Of a DNA stretch of 64,000 bases, positions 1-36,159 are shown one piece after another. The translations under genes were made by a program, and so were the position numbers. Position 1 is the first letter of the stretch; each line of letters opens with the position of its first letter. Source of the DNA: Cristatella mucedo (taxonomy: Eukaryota > Bryozoa > Phylactolaemata > Cristatellidae); NCBI GenBank assembly GCA_009760855.2, contig WPIO01000014.1, positions 2,905,501 to 2,969,500 on the forward strand, read 5' to 3'. The notes under the pieces are model-generated. The model saw nothing but the letters and a program-made list of their open reading frames with translations. It did not search any database and was not told the DNA's origin.

Positions 1-85
1 ATTATACCTAGGTTTCGTGCAAATTCAACAGGAGATTATGCTGTTAGAGCGATTTTGATAACTTCTGCGATTAGATTTATGGTGG
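1..85 (-). repeat. L2-type LINE fragment (RT C-terminal region)
   Basis: The first 85 bases match B at about 44,121-44,190, which is the 5' end of the L2 copy there. The phrase 'gtttcgtgcaaattcaac' is shared with small changes. It is a short remnant cut by the window edge. Confidence 0.5.
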
Positions 86-87
86 TG

Positions 88-222
88 GTTTGGTCCAGCG
101 GTTAAGGTGCTCGCCCCGATCAAGGTCTGGCTGAGGTCGTGGGCTCGAGCCCTGAGACATCCATGAAGCGCCTAAATAGAGATTAAGTTCTCTTTGGGTG
201 CTATACAAATAATTTATATTTT
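88..222 (+). repeat. tRNA-derived SINE with L2-like 3' hairpin
   Basis: A polymerase III-like head carries an A-box-like 'taaggtgctcg' and a B-box-like 'gtgggctcgagccc'. The tail contains 'agattaagttctct' and ends 'gctatacaaat' followed by A/T-rich sequence. The duplicated locus at about 44,190 lacks this insert, so it was inserted (or precisely lost) after the duplication. It shares its design with the SINEs at 34,892, 42,890, 50,631 and 62,229. Confidence 0.8.
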
Positions 223-568
223 TATAGTATTAAAACGATTAAATCTCCTATTTAACTCCTAAATATTTGCCCGTGAGCTTGTATTTGGTTCGTTCTGAGT
301 TAGTTCATTTCTGTTATTCTTGATCTACACTTTTGGATTATTCGTTTTACGCTTAGATGTATTACAGTTTAGGACTTATAGCACAATGTTCAAGCAAATT
401 TAAGTGGCTGGCTCCAGATCGTGATAGAGCACCTGGGCCTTCTTTATGCTTGTCGGATTCTAGAGGGAGTCGAAAGATTTGCAAAACTAATGGAGTCTAA
501 ATGTATCAGTAAAATAACCAGCACACCCAAGCATTAAAATGCACTGCTCATCACCACAATCTTCTCAC

Positions 569-25985
<25,417 letters not shown>

Positions 25986-26199
25986 CTACAAATAGCAAGT
26001 ATGAATCAATAAGACAGGATGCCACTGCTAGTAGCTCTGAGGCAATAAATGATGTTATTTTACATACACAGTTACACCAGAGATCATAAGAGTGACCAAT
26101 AAAATTATAAAAACAACAGAAAACGTGTACAGCACTCGAAAAGAATTCAATTGATGGCAATGTACTTTTATTTGCTGGAAAAGCAAAAATGTCAATCAA

Positions 26200-26680
26200 T
26201 TGGAAACCTGTTTAATTCCAATGCACGTAAGTATACAAAGGACAATTTACATCAATGGTGTAAATGCTGTGAGGGACAAATGAGTCTATCTCTGCTTTTT
26301 CAAGCGTGGTCAAATCGACGGATGGGGCATCATCGATCAGAAATGAGTTGGAGGCTTTGGAAGCATGCGAAGTGGTGACATGGTCTACCAAGCATTTTAG
26401 GCTGTTTTAGACGCACAGGTACACGACTTGAGTGGTAATAGCTAGGGTTAAGATGCAAAGCTTCATTATGAAGTACTTCCTATGAGAAGTATGTCAAAAA
26501 GAGCAAGATAATGGAGGAGTTAAACTTGAGTAACGGATTCTTGAAGTCGATACGCTACCTCAGGGTTAGCCAGGGCAGGTCGGTGAGAAGCAGTTTCATG
26601 TGGCAACTGCAGCATTCAAGACTGACGAGCTTAGCTGCAGACATTTTACCAGCTCTACACGCTCTATCTCCTAGACTGCA
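26200..26680 (-). repeat. Degenerate L2-type LINE
   Basis: Phrases such as 'gaagtcgatacgct', 'ggtcggtgagaag' and 'atgtggcaactgc' match the C-terminal part of L2 copies at 18,780 and 43,850, in reverse orientation. No tail hairpin remains. Confidence 0.55.
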
Positions 26681-26744
26681 AAACCGGAAAGTAGCGAGTA
26701 CCAGATGTCTACACGATATGTCGTAAATGAATGCACAAGCACAG

Positions 26745-27260
26745 CTATGGTATCCTTATCTAAGGAATGCCGAATTTTCGCAATGCTACGAAGGCGAAAA
26801 TATTCTTCGCAATGCTACAAAGCATAAAATGAGTAGGCTTGAGTATCAAGCTAATTCGGTCATTTATGGGGATATTATGTTTGAAAATAACACTCCGATT
26901 TTGTGAAAAACACTGCAAAACATATTCTGAATACCTTACCAATTTCTGACTCACCCTAAGTTTTCCAATGACTAGCCAACCGTTATTTTTCATTCAATTA
27001 GTTAAGGCTTGAAAATGAATGCGAAAGCAGAGCTGTGTTATCCTTATCTAAGAAATGTTGAGTGTTTGCAATACTAGTATACAATACGATGTGAATGAGA
27101 ATATTATAAAATAAAAAGGTGTCCTTATCTACAACATGCCTTATTTTTGCAATGCTACGAAGGTGAAATATTTTTTTTAATTCTACGAAGCTGAAAACGA
27201 GTAAGCTTGACTATTAAGCTAATGCGGTCGTTGAGGGGAGTAATTTTTTAAAAGAATACT
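26745..27260. repeat. Diverged repeat units around 'gcaatgctacgaagg'
   Basis: The phrase group 'tatccttatcta', 'gcaatgctacgaagg' and 'aagctaat.cggtc' occurs at about 26,750-26,870 and 27,122-27,230, with a shorter copy near 27,040. The origin is unknown. Confidence 0.55.
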
Positions 27261-27264
27261 CTAA

Positions 27265-27800
27265 GTCTTGACGAGTAACTTGGGATGAATTTGAAATATT
27301 TTGTAAAGCTGGATGCTACTGGTCTATGCACCTCATTATGAGAACTATTTAAACACAGGCAAGATGACCTGTCACCTTTTTTATCTTGGGGTAAAATTCT
27401 ACCGATTGGTTTAGTGGCAAAACGAGCAACGGAGGATAGAAGAACAACAGGGCAAGGTGGCGTGAGTTTGCAATATCTGCAGCCGTGTGTCGAAGCAGAA
27501 TCTAGAACAGGCTAATAAACCTGTCAGTCATCAGCTTATTTCCTGTACATCCCTTGCAAATGACAGCCAATATCGGTCTTTGACAGATGGTATCTGTCCT
27601 ATAATACCGTATATGCTAGTGACTGAAAGAGATGTAACTGACTTGGCTACATGAACCTTCAATAGAGTGCGTACTATCGCAGGCTACATTGGTCTTTAGC
27701 CCAAAGGACATTCAGCTGCTCACTATTGGTGCTGACTCGCCCGGCCAAGCACGCAGAACGCACCTGCTTGTTTTCCAAACGGGCTTTCAAATAAAGTACC
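27265..27800. other. Spacer, nothing recognised
   Basis: Nothing recognised. Confidence 0.4.
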
Positions 27801-28360
27801 GTCGCCGATAATGTCGTCGTGTATGAGCTTCATCAGTGTAGTGTAGTGGCTACTCTCAGGCTCGCAGTCTTGAGACAGCCTGTTTCCCATTCCGGAATCT
27901 GCAGAGCAGACAGCCTTCGCTCGCGCACCAGCCGCAGCAATGGTTGCCGCCCGACATTAACACAAGTCAGCATCCGCCAGAATATTTTACTGGCGTATAA
28001 CGGCGTCAGCGAAACCATTGGTGCAATAAGGAAGGTGAATGGTTTCACATTCGAACGGGCTTCGCGAAACTGCACTGAAGCACGAAGTACGAGGCAGCAC
28101 CTGCTGCGCCGACATTTACAGAAGACACTCGGGCAGCAGTCGTGAGCTTTTCACTCAACGAGCTCGAAATCGACGCTGTAACAGCACGTTGGCCAAGCAT
28201 GACCGTAAGTCGCACAGTTTCGGCTGGGCGTTCGGATAAGTCCGCCCTGCCGACCGAATTAGTCGTCTTGTCCCACGCGTGGCTACGCTAATACTACCTA
28301 CGGGTAGCTCACACGACCCAACCGCCTCTTCACCACCCCAAAGCCTACGCACCTTAATAA
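27800..28360. other. GC-richer, CpG-containing block
   Basis: Markedly richer in CG dinucleotides than its surroundings ('cgctcgcgcaccagccgc'). Frames of 80-108 codons are open on both strands, but none has a recognised motif. It lies upstream of gene A's first known exon, so it is one candidate for the promoter or 5' UTR exon. Confidence 0.3.
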
Positions 28361-28364
28361 ACGT

Positions 28365-29035
28365 ATCTCAATTTTTCATTAATGAGATAACAAGTTACAT
28401 CCCTCGTCTCTAATGTCGTCAACGATGAGCCGATGAGGTTGCAGCTAGCATGGCGTGGACGACCCAAGCCAATGCAAATTAAATCCATTGCTGCTTCCTC
28501 TTGTACTGCTTCCCCTCGTACTGCTTCGCTTAGCTGTTACTTAAGCAACTTCCGCTGCTTCGCAAAATGGCAGCCAAAGTAGTAGTCACGTTTGGTCGTA
28601 AGCCCACGTTCGGTCGTAAATTTTATAAATGGCAATAACAGCGAACCAGACAAAGTTGTTTTCCGGTCATAAAATTCAGCGCCGTCAAAAATTAATCACG
28701 AGCCGGAATTTAAAGAAGATAATTTGTAATGCCTTATTCTGAAGCGATGATGCAAGGACAACGGCACTGTGATCTGATGGCAGAATTCAGAAACTGCTAA
28801 TCCCTGTCACAATAATCTAGCACCGGTAACTACTGAACTGCGATTTAGTGGCGTCGGTCACTAACATTTCGGCGGCATTGTAGCCAGGGTGTCCGCTGCT
28901 CATTCTTTGGTTCTAGTGACAATTCGTACTACAAGTAATTAATATAATTCATTTATATAGCAGCAAGAAATTAAATTCTAGAGTGAGTGTGTCTAACGAC
29001 GGGATGATACATATCTCCAGGTGAGAGATTATGAC
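28365..29035. other. Spacer, nothing recognised
   Basis: Nothing recognised. Confidence 0.4.
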
Positions 29036-29039
29036 GACA

Positions 29040-29240
29040 CCAAAGACCAAGGATGCTACTATCATGCTACTAACAACCTAAACTGGTCTCCTAACTTAGC
29101 TATGCTTCTCACTATATCTTTATCTTTATCTATATCACTTACCTTTCTTGCATGAGATGAAGTCTGATAGCTACCGAATGTGCATCGAAATCCAGCTAGG
29201 CTTTTAGTTCGCTTTTCAAAACTCTCGAGCGTAACATCAA
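29040..29240 (+). repeat. LINE 3' tail fragment
   Basis: Reads 'gctatgcttctcactat', 'gagatgaagtctgatagcta' and 'aactctcgagcgtaacat', the decayed end of the 'gacggagatacat' LINE family. Confidence 0.65.
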
Positions 29241-29242
29241 GC

Positions 29243-29915
29243 GCTTACAGCCGGTGCAAAACTCTGCAGCTTGCTTGTCTGCGGCAGGCGTCACAGTTTC
29301 CAAAACACACCACTTGTCGCCAATCTGCACTGGCTACCAGTCAAACAATTCATCGACTTCAAGGTTCTGTCACTCACCTTTAGGTCTCTTTATCCTTTGG
29401 CTCCAGAAAGAGCTAGGATGGTTGCCGGTTGATCAACGGATACAGAGCAAAGTTGTTACGCTGACCCACAAGGCCAGCCACGGCTTGGCTCCTTCGTACC
29501 TAGCTGAACTGCTGTACCAGTTTCAGCCTGTTCGCGCCCTCAGGTTCTGTGTGGACAATAAATTAGCTGTTCCATTCCTCCGCTTAAAGACAGTTGGTGA
29601 CAGAAGCTTTAGCTCCGCAGGTCCTAAACTGTATAACTCGCTTCGACAATTCTTACGCAACGACATCTACTCTCCAAGTGCCGACTATGGCACATCTTTT
29701 TTAGCGGTCCTGAACTGCTACTTCTATGCTACTCACTACCTCAACTGCTCTCCTAACTCAGCTATGCTTCCCACTTTCTCTTTGTTGCGAGAGACGAAGT
29801 CTGTTGGGTACCGAATGCGTACCGAAAGCCGCTTAGGCTGTGAGTGAGCTATACAAAACTCTACTGCGTAACACCCATATGGTCTTTATGACTTTGTGGA
29901 GTTACAGACGGAGAT
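29243..29915 (+). mobile_element. 5'-truncated LINE copy
   Basis: The C-terminal ORF region is open for nearly 200 codons in one frame: ELGWLPVDQRIQSKVVTLTH, SYLAELLYQFQPVRALRFCV and VGDRSFSSAGPKLYNSLRQF. The first 40 codons are in a shifted frame (LHWLPVKQFIDFKVLSLTF is read at 29,320), so two near-duplicate ORF pieces are joined. It ends in the family 3' UTR. Confidence 0.8.
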
Positions 29916-29949
29916 TCATTGCATTACATCAGTTATAATCCCTCACCGG

Positions 29950-30285
29950 ACTTAGCATCATACAATCTGTCTATCGGAATCTGATCGTTTACCTATTCCT
30001 CGTTAGAACTTGCATCCTTTGGAGACCGTGCTTTTAGTTCGTATGCTCCTAAATCCTGGAACTCACGTCCGACTTGCGTCACGACATCCCCTGACTTGAC
30101 CAGACCACATTTAAAAAGAAACTGAAACGCATCTATTTAGGACAGCATTTATTAAGTCCCTGTGATTCGCCCTTTAAGAGCTTATGCTTGCTGACACTGT
30201 GCATGCTGCCACTAACCACATTTGCATGCTGACCCTATGCATGTCACCCCTAACCATGTTACTCATATTGTTTATCAAGCATGTT
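29950..30285 (+). repeat. L2-type LINE 3' end
   Basis: Sense-orientation phrases 'gagaccgtgcttttagttcg', 'gacttgaccagaccaca' and 'gaccctatgcatgtcacccc', but the terminal hairpin is absent. Confidence 0.75.
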
Positions 30286-30289
30286 CACC

Positions 30290-30670
30290 GATACCGCAGA
30301 TGTTCTGTCCGCTGAGCACAGACTAGAGCTGCCAGTCACAGAGACGTCGAGTGGTGTAACGCTACAATACGCACACCTGGGATGAAGGACAAAAGCCTTT
30401 TCGGGCCTTGTGCGAAGCTTTTAGTCCAGCGTCGACGACTCGCTGAGCTGCGCTTCGAGGCTCTAGCTCCATTAGTATCCGTCACGTGTCTTTTTCAAGG
30501 AGTAGCAATCTACTATACTGTATTGGCGCTGCTTGTGTGGAAAGAGACTTCCTTTCCCGAGCGACTACGGAACGTTAGTGACCATATTATACCGCACGTC
30601 AAACGTTCGTACGATACGCTAAAATGCCGAGATGAAGGTTCCATCATACTTTTACAGTGCACTATGACTT
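30290..30670 (+). other. Unassigned spacer with one open frame
   Basis: A plus-strand frame runs 30,382-30,780 (132 codons, MKDKSLFGPCAKLL to HRTDVLL). It has a hydrophobic segment but no recognised domain, and an overlapping minus-strand frame is equally open. Coding is doubtful. Confidence 0.2.
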
Positions 30671-30676
30671 CTAGAT

Positions 30677-31240
30677 CTACATCCAAAGCAAAAAATTACC
30701 TGCTGACAATGTACCCTTTCGAGCAGTTCTTAGAAAAATGTTTATTTCTCTTGGGACACCGCACAGATGTTTTATTATAGCACTATTATCATAACTACAT
30801 GCCCCAAGAGAATGAAACCAAAACCTCAGCACTAGAGAAGTCTCGCAACATTCATTACTCGTAAATTCTTGCCCTGCACTTGCTAGATAAGAACTTGTGG
30901 GGCTAATGGTGCTGCCGTCTTCCAGTGCCTGCTCCACGAAACCACTCAGCCGTCTCCACTGGTCGCCTTGCCAGTCAGCAATGTCAAGCACCACCATAGC
31001 ACACCATCGGTACGCTCAGGTAGAGTGACGCGTGCGTAGCATATACGCACCGCTGGCGGTGAGTGTAAATTCCGGGTGTGGCGCGAGCGGCAGAGAGACC
31101 AACAACGCCTCTTCAAGGACAACTGACGTTCCTCTAAAACCGAGAGACGACACTTTTGGGACGTAGTCTCTGTGAGTAATGCTTAGCAGAGCACTTATAA
31201 TAATAATAAGACGTTTTATATAGAGCCCTAGAGAACTCAA
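30677..31240 (-). pseudogene. Interrupted open frame, possible retroelement remnant
   Basis: One minus-strand frame is open for about 187 codons except for a single stop near 31,015. Segments include ITHRDYVPKVSSLGFRGTSV and VVLDIADWQGDQWRRLSGFV. I do not recognise a domain. It lies downstream, on the same strand, of the gag-like piece at 31,440, so it could be part of the same decayed retroelement, but an L2 tail overlaps its start. Confidence 0.25.
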
Positions 31241-31300
31241 ATCTCTTTCTAAGCACTTTTCATTGGCTGAAAGGAAGCACGATCAAATGAATAGTGGTAC
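31195..31300 (-). repeat. L2-type LINE hairpin tail
   Basis: (AATA)n, then 'gagaactcaaatctctttct' and 'aggaagcacgatcaaatg'. Confidence 0.75.
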
Positions 31301-31439
31301 CAACAGCCGACTATATAGCAGGACGGACAATCGGTACACCGCCGAAGCTAGGATGAGGTGCAGGCCGTAAGGCCGCTTTGCTCTGCTTTCGTGCGCGAGA
31401 CTCACGGAGTCACGGATCCGCGATGCGGCTCCGACGTCT

Positions 31440-31690
31440 TGTCTGTGCTAATTCAGGAACGCAAACCCGGCACGAAGCACACATTCCAGGTATCTCATCC
31501 ACGTCGGGTGGCTTAGACGCTGGCGGCGGCGGCGCTGCGCCGAGAACGCTTCTTTGAAAAAACCTAGAATGATTCTCTGGAACCTCAGGCCAGAACGCCT
31601 CCTCTAACGCTTCCTTTACGTCTTTTATCGTTCGCTTTCCGCTTTCCAGCTCAAGATATGCGTCGAGTGTCTCGCCCGCTAGGAACCTTT
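31440..31690 (-). pseudogene. Gag-like fragment of an LTR-type retroelement
   Basis: A minus-strand frame reads SKVQRFLAGETLDAYLELES, then GKRTIKDVKEALEEAFWPEV and a proline-rich stretch, followed by CASCRVC. The pattern (L.Gea...Yl.L......y..vkeaL...F) is like the gag domain of Gypsy-type elements. The frame breaks just upstream. No protease, RT or LTR was found beside it. Confidence 0.4.
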
Positions 31691-31929
31691 GTACCTTGCT
31701 CGTACAAGATGGACGCCTTAGGCATCAAAGCGTTCAATTTAGAGGTCAAGCAGCGATCGGCCGTCCTACACCGGCGCCATCATTGCCGTATACATTCTCG
31801 GCTATCAATTGTAGTACTGCTGTGGCTCCGGCGGCAGCAGTGCTAGTGGACTCCCACGGCCACACAGAGCGGATGGGCGCGGTGAGCGAGACTCAATCTG
31901 CATTACTCTCAACGCGTACAAATACGAGA

Positions 31930-33185
31930 GATCGATAAATCAAAGCAGACGACAAGAAATATAACATGCATTAGTTGCCTGACGCTATGCTGTGTCAAAG
32001 GATTAGCTAATGAACACAGGTGAGGCACATCCATTAATGGCGAGGCGGTGCTCTAATTACAACCTCAGAAGCTGCATGCTCACACAATGCAGCTATTTCA
32101 AGATGCTTTCTAAGTCTGCGGCAAAGCTTATATGGTGGCGGCGGCTAGAAGCCAGCGACAGCTAGACGGCGGCGCCGCGGCGGCGCTGGCCCCGCTGCAG
32201 CGCGGGCGCCGCTGCAGGCGCGTTCCTTTGATTCCGGACGCCTCGGTTCGTTTACTAGCTCACAGCGTTGAGCTGCGGTTGGCCAACCGCGCCGCACTCG
32301 TTATTCCTTGAGGGCTGCAGCTGGTCTCCGAAAATGTGGCTGAAGCTCAGAGGGCCGGGTCGCTTCGCTATGCATGAATGGATATTTAGCTGGCGAACCG
32401 GCAGCGCACGGCCTCTCGTCACCTGTTCGGCAGCCGACAAGTGCCCAGTTTGAGCGAGAGTCAAAACTGTCGTCTGAAATTCTACTCTGTATGGAAGGCG
32501 AACGCTGCGCCACGAACGAGGGGAGAAATATTTAACCGCGTTCGAAAGAACTCATCTCATTGCTCCATCTTGAAAGGGCGTGTGCTGATGATATGTTGGA
32601 ATGGCTAGCGAGAAGGTCCTCATCTGGCGCCTTGGCCTAGATTCCTTCCGCAGGAAGTTCTCGACGAGATTGGATGCGTATCCCGGCGGTCGAAGAAGCT
32701 ACGCAGCTAGTCTGAGGCCTATACTCCTAGAGTGGAGCCTGTGGGACGCTGGCACTCGTGGAACTCGACTAGTCAATGTACACGTTTGTGTGCGGCGTCA
32801 TCTTGCGCCCCATGTAGTTTTGTTATGTGTAGGATTTCCACTGTGGTATTGACTCACACCCCTGCGTAGGTCACGCATTTGCATTGTAACATGTCGTGTA
32901 CCCGTGCGATCTCTCTTGCCACGCTATGCCGAGAGCGTCACGCGTAGCGACCAAGACCTGCCACAACTGGAGTGGGAAGTCCTACTGGTAATAGCCTCCT
33001 ACCGCCTAGCCTGGGTTACAGCTGTGCTGCAAGGCCCTCGCCGCGAACTTACGAGGAACGCGGTGGCACCCGCTCACTGCTTAGCCAAGCCACTGCCGCA
33101 TCTTAGGGACCATTAATCGCGCGAAGGGCGCCCCAGTTCAATTCCGGAAGCCGTGGCACACCGGCCAAAGCTACAGGTCAATCCA
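31930..33185. other. GC-rich spacer with no recognised gene
   Basis: Includes a dense CG block at 32,150-32,230 ('gcggcgccgcggcggcgctg'). Frames of 60-80 codons are open on both strands, as expected for GC-rich DNA. A promoter/CpG-island role for a neighbouring gene is possible but unsupported by motifs. Confidence 0.3.
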
Positions 33186-33191
33186 CTACGG

Positions 33192-33377
33192 CTGTGGTTC
33201 TCAACCTTCCTATTGCCGCAACCTTTGAAAACAGTTTCTCATTTTTTGACGACCCCAACCACGAAATTATTTTGTGCAAAATGTAGAAATGCATGTTTTT
33301 ATATTGTCTTAGACGAGCCCTGTGAAAGTTTCATTCGACCCAAAAAGAGGTCGCGACCCACAAGTTGAGAACCGCTT
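33192..33377. mobile_element. SPIN-like hAT miniature element (MITE)
   Basis: 186 bp. The ends are inverted repeats: 'gtggttctcaacctt' at the left and 'aagttgagaaccgct' at the right. Internal phrases 'gaccccaaccacgaaatt' and 'aagaggtcgcgacccaca' match, from memory, the non-autonomous SPIN family described in tetrapods and a few invertebrates. The 8-bp flanks 'cactacgg' and 'cgctatag' agree at 5 of 8 positions, all differences being transitions, as expected for an aged hAT target duplication. Confidence 0.85.
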
Positions 33378-33387
33378 CGCTATAGTT

Positions 33388-34015
33388 CCTTAGTTGTTTC
33401 TCGGCTTGATTGTGATTCCCTTCGGCTGGGCTACCGAAGAAAGCAACTAGGCCAATGCAGCTGGCTATGAATATGGCTGCAAGGCTAGTCTTCAAGTCCC
33501 AGAGGTTTGAGCACGTGCTTCCTTTGCTAAAAGAGCTAGGATGGATGCCAGTTGAGCAACAGATGCAAGGCCCGCCACGGCTTGGCTCCTTCGTACCTAG
33601 CTGAACTGTTGCACCAGTTTCAACTTCTTCACACCCTCAGGTCCTGTGTGGACAATGAATTAGCTTTTCTATTTCTCCGCTTAAAGACCGTTGGCGACAG
33701 AAGCATAAGCTCTGTAGGTCCTAGACTATGGAACTCGCTTTAACAATTCTTACGCAACGACAACTACTCCCCTACTGCCGACTATGGCACATCCTATTCA
33801 GCGGCCCTGAGCTGCTACTTCCATGCTACTCACTACCTCAACTGCTCTCCTGACTCTGCTATGCTTCCCACTTTCTCTTTGTTGCGCGAGACGGAGTCTG
33901 TTGGCTACCGAATGCGTACCGAAAGCCGCTTAGGCTGTTTGTGCGCTATCCAAAACTCTCCTGCGTAACACCCGCATAGTCTTCATGACTTTGTGGAGTT
34001 ACAGACGGAGATACA
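33388..34015 (+). mobile_element. 5'-truncated LINE copy
   Basis: Reads HQFQLLHTLRSCVDNELAF and VGDRSISSVGPRLWNSL with a frameshift before them, then the family 3' UTR ending 'cagacggagatacat'. It lies 10 bp after the SPIN-like element. Confidence 0.85.
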
Positions 34016-34019
34016 TATT

Positions 34020-34302
34020 TGAAGGCTACGGCTTGGGCAGCGCCAGCTGCCGCTGCAGCCGCCGCCGCCTCTGCTCGGCCTCAAATATATGCTGCCAGCG
34101 CGGGCCGCTCACACTGTACTGTGTAAAGTGCTATAACGATCATAGGCATTGCTGCGTGCTCTCGATCTCGCCACAGCGGACGCTCGCACTGTGCTGCACT
34201 GCGCTGCTCTGATCAGCGTAGATGATGGTGCCGACCCGAGCGACTACGATCCAACGTCCTAGCCGGGCCCCGCCGGTGCCACTGCAGCAGCCTCCGCTGC
34301 CG

Positions 34303-34378
<76 letters not shown>

Positions 34379-34460
34379 AACGAGAGAAGCGGACAAGCTC
34401 GCTCGTCTCGAGCGCCGCCATCTACTTAGAGCGCGGTTGGATGGACCGCGGTTATAGATT
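34020..34460 (-). other. GC-rich block with (CCG)n, possible first exon or promoter
   Basis: The (CCG) tract spans about 34,300-34,377. On the minus strand an ATG at 34,421 ('gtagatggcgg') opens MAALETSELVRFSRY followed by about 26 glycines, and the frame stays open to 34,140. This could be a 5' exon of gene A or another gene, but no donor in a convincing context was found and no family motif is present, so it may be untranslated. Confidence 0.3.
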
Positions 34461-34737
34461 GAATTTTGCCAAAGCGGCCAATTTGCCGGAAATTCAGAGA
34501 CGACGGCCAACTAGCTGATTCATGTCTGTGGATCCGTGAAACTTCTTTTCTGTGGGAGCGTGGGGTGGGTGATGTGGCAGCACGCGCCGCGTCTGACGAG
34601 GAAGCGCACCGACGCATGCGCACTCATGGTTTGTGAAAACCAGCAATCTGCATAAGCGAAGGGCGCTTACCAAGAGCGCTGCTAGATGCTGAGTTCCGAA
34701 CAAACGGACTGAGACTGCAAGAAGTAGCGTGCTGTAG

Positions 34738-34812
34738 TTCTTAGCGCCTAGAAAGAGATTGAGTTCTCTGAGGGCGCTTTATCAAGTGAATAATTAGTAT
34801 TATTATTATTAA
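34738..34812 (+). repeat. L2-type LINE hairpin tail with (ATT)n
   Basis: 'gcgcctagaaagagattgag' then 'ttctctgagggcgctttatc', then (TTA)n. Nearly identical to the end at 12,230-12,304. Confidence 0.85.
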
Positions 34813-34891
34813 TAGCATACATGGTCGCCGTCGCCAAATAAGCGCATGCGGATATAAAAGCGTTGTGTGTACACTTTCTTATATATTATAA

Positions 34892-35022
34892 TAATATAAT
34901 TTATTTATATAGCGCCCCAAGAGAACCTAATCTCTATTCAGGCGCTTCACATGTGCCTTGGGGCTCGAGCCCACGACCTTGGTGGGGGCGAGCACCTTAA
35001 CCGCTAGACCAAACCACTAAAA
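34892..35022 (-). repeat. tRNA-derived SINE
   Basis: Reverse complement has A-box-like 'taaggtgctcg', B-box-like 'gtgggctcgagcccc' and tail hairpin 'agattaggttctcttggggc'. Full length. Confidence 0.85.
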
Positions 35023-35029
35023 AGCATAC

Positions 35030-35510
35030 GTAAGCAAACAAACCGGGACGCCGGCTAGTAAGCGTCAAACAAAAGTCATCGCGAAAGAGTCTTTGTGCTG
35101 TATTTCTTAAGATTTAAAATTAGCCGACTTCAAAATAATCGCTATACTGACCCTACCGGAACTGGGGAGTCGGTAGCGTGGCCTAGCAATATAGAGCATA
35201 ATAATTATGAAGAATTTTTTATAGCGTAGTAAGTGTGTTCAATCCTTTTGTATGCACGTTAAATTTGCTGGAAAGATTTACTAATGATGCTAGATTTCGG
35301 CTATTAGCTCCGTCGTTCAACCGGAAGAAAATGGCAGCAGAAGTACCTTTCCAGCTATCGCATCGCTTGCAGAAGGAAATAAAGGATTGTCTGCACCAAG
35401 TCTGAAACTCTCGACCATCCTTTTAGGCAGAGACCAATAGGTTGATACTTCCTATCCACCGCCCCCACCTTACATGGTAGTTTATTGTTTTGTAGGCGCC
35501 TCACCGTAAT
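35030..35510. other. Spacer, nothing recognised
   Basis: Nothing recognised. Confidence 0.4.
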
Positions 35511-35514
35511 AAAA

Positions 35515-35680
35515 ATAATAATAATGCACTTGATAAAGTGCCCTCAGAGAACTCAATCTCTCTCTAGGCGCTTTACATTTGCTGCAAACGGAAATGCGAT
35601 TGAATGGTGAGTAATATCATGCTTGATAAACAAAATGAATAGTATGGTTAGGGGTGATATGCACAGGGTCAGCGAGCTAG
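35515..35680 (-). repeat. L2-type LINE 3' end
   Basis: (TAA)n, 'gataaagtgccctcagagaa', hairpin, then 'ggttaggggtgatatgcaca'. It breaks off where the next LINE begins. Confidence 0.85.
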
Positions 35681-35689
35681 ATAAAGAGG

Positions 35690-36150
35690 AAACCTCTACC
35701 TCTGATCCACAAGTCACGCGGCGGCTTGGCTCTTTCATACATAGCTTAGCTACTTCACCAGTTTCAGCATCCTCTTGCCCTCAGGTTCTATGAGGACAAT
35801 AGATTAGGTGCTTCATTCCTGTGCTTTGATAACTTCGGAAACAAATTATTTTGCTCTCTAGGTCGAAGATTGTGAAACTCACTGCCACAGTTCTTATGAA
35901 ACGTGATTACTCTCCCGTTAACGACTGTAGCACATCCTATCTAGCCTTACTGTACGACTACTTCCATGCTAATCACTACTGGGAAAGCCCTCTTGACTCA
36001 GCAATGGGTCTCACTTTCTCTTTGTTACATGTGATGAATAATATTGACTACCGCATGCGTACCCGTATGCCGATAAGGCTTTGACTGGGCTACAGAAAAC
36101 TCTGTGTAACTATCAGTTGCGCTTGTGGCTTTGTAGAGTTACAGGCGAAA
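35690..36150 (+). mobile_element. Diverged, 5'-truncated LINE copy
   Basis: Same family as 39,360 but older: 'ggcggcttggctctttcata', 'ctcaggttctatgaggacaa' and a decayed 3' UTR with 'gctttgtagagttacaggcg'. Confidence 0.75.
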
Positions 36151-36159
36151 AAACAGTAC

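Noticed and set aside
30382-30780. 132-codon plus-strand frame as a novel gene
   Set aside because: No start context, domain or splice evidence; an overlapping antisense frame is equally open.
34259-34510. Poly-alanine protein on the minus strand
   Set aside because: A frame shift of the (CCG)n tract; no support for this frame over the poly-glycine one, and neither has a domain.
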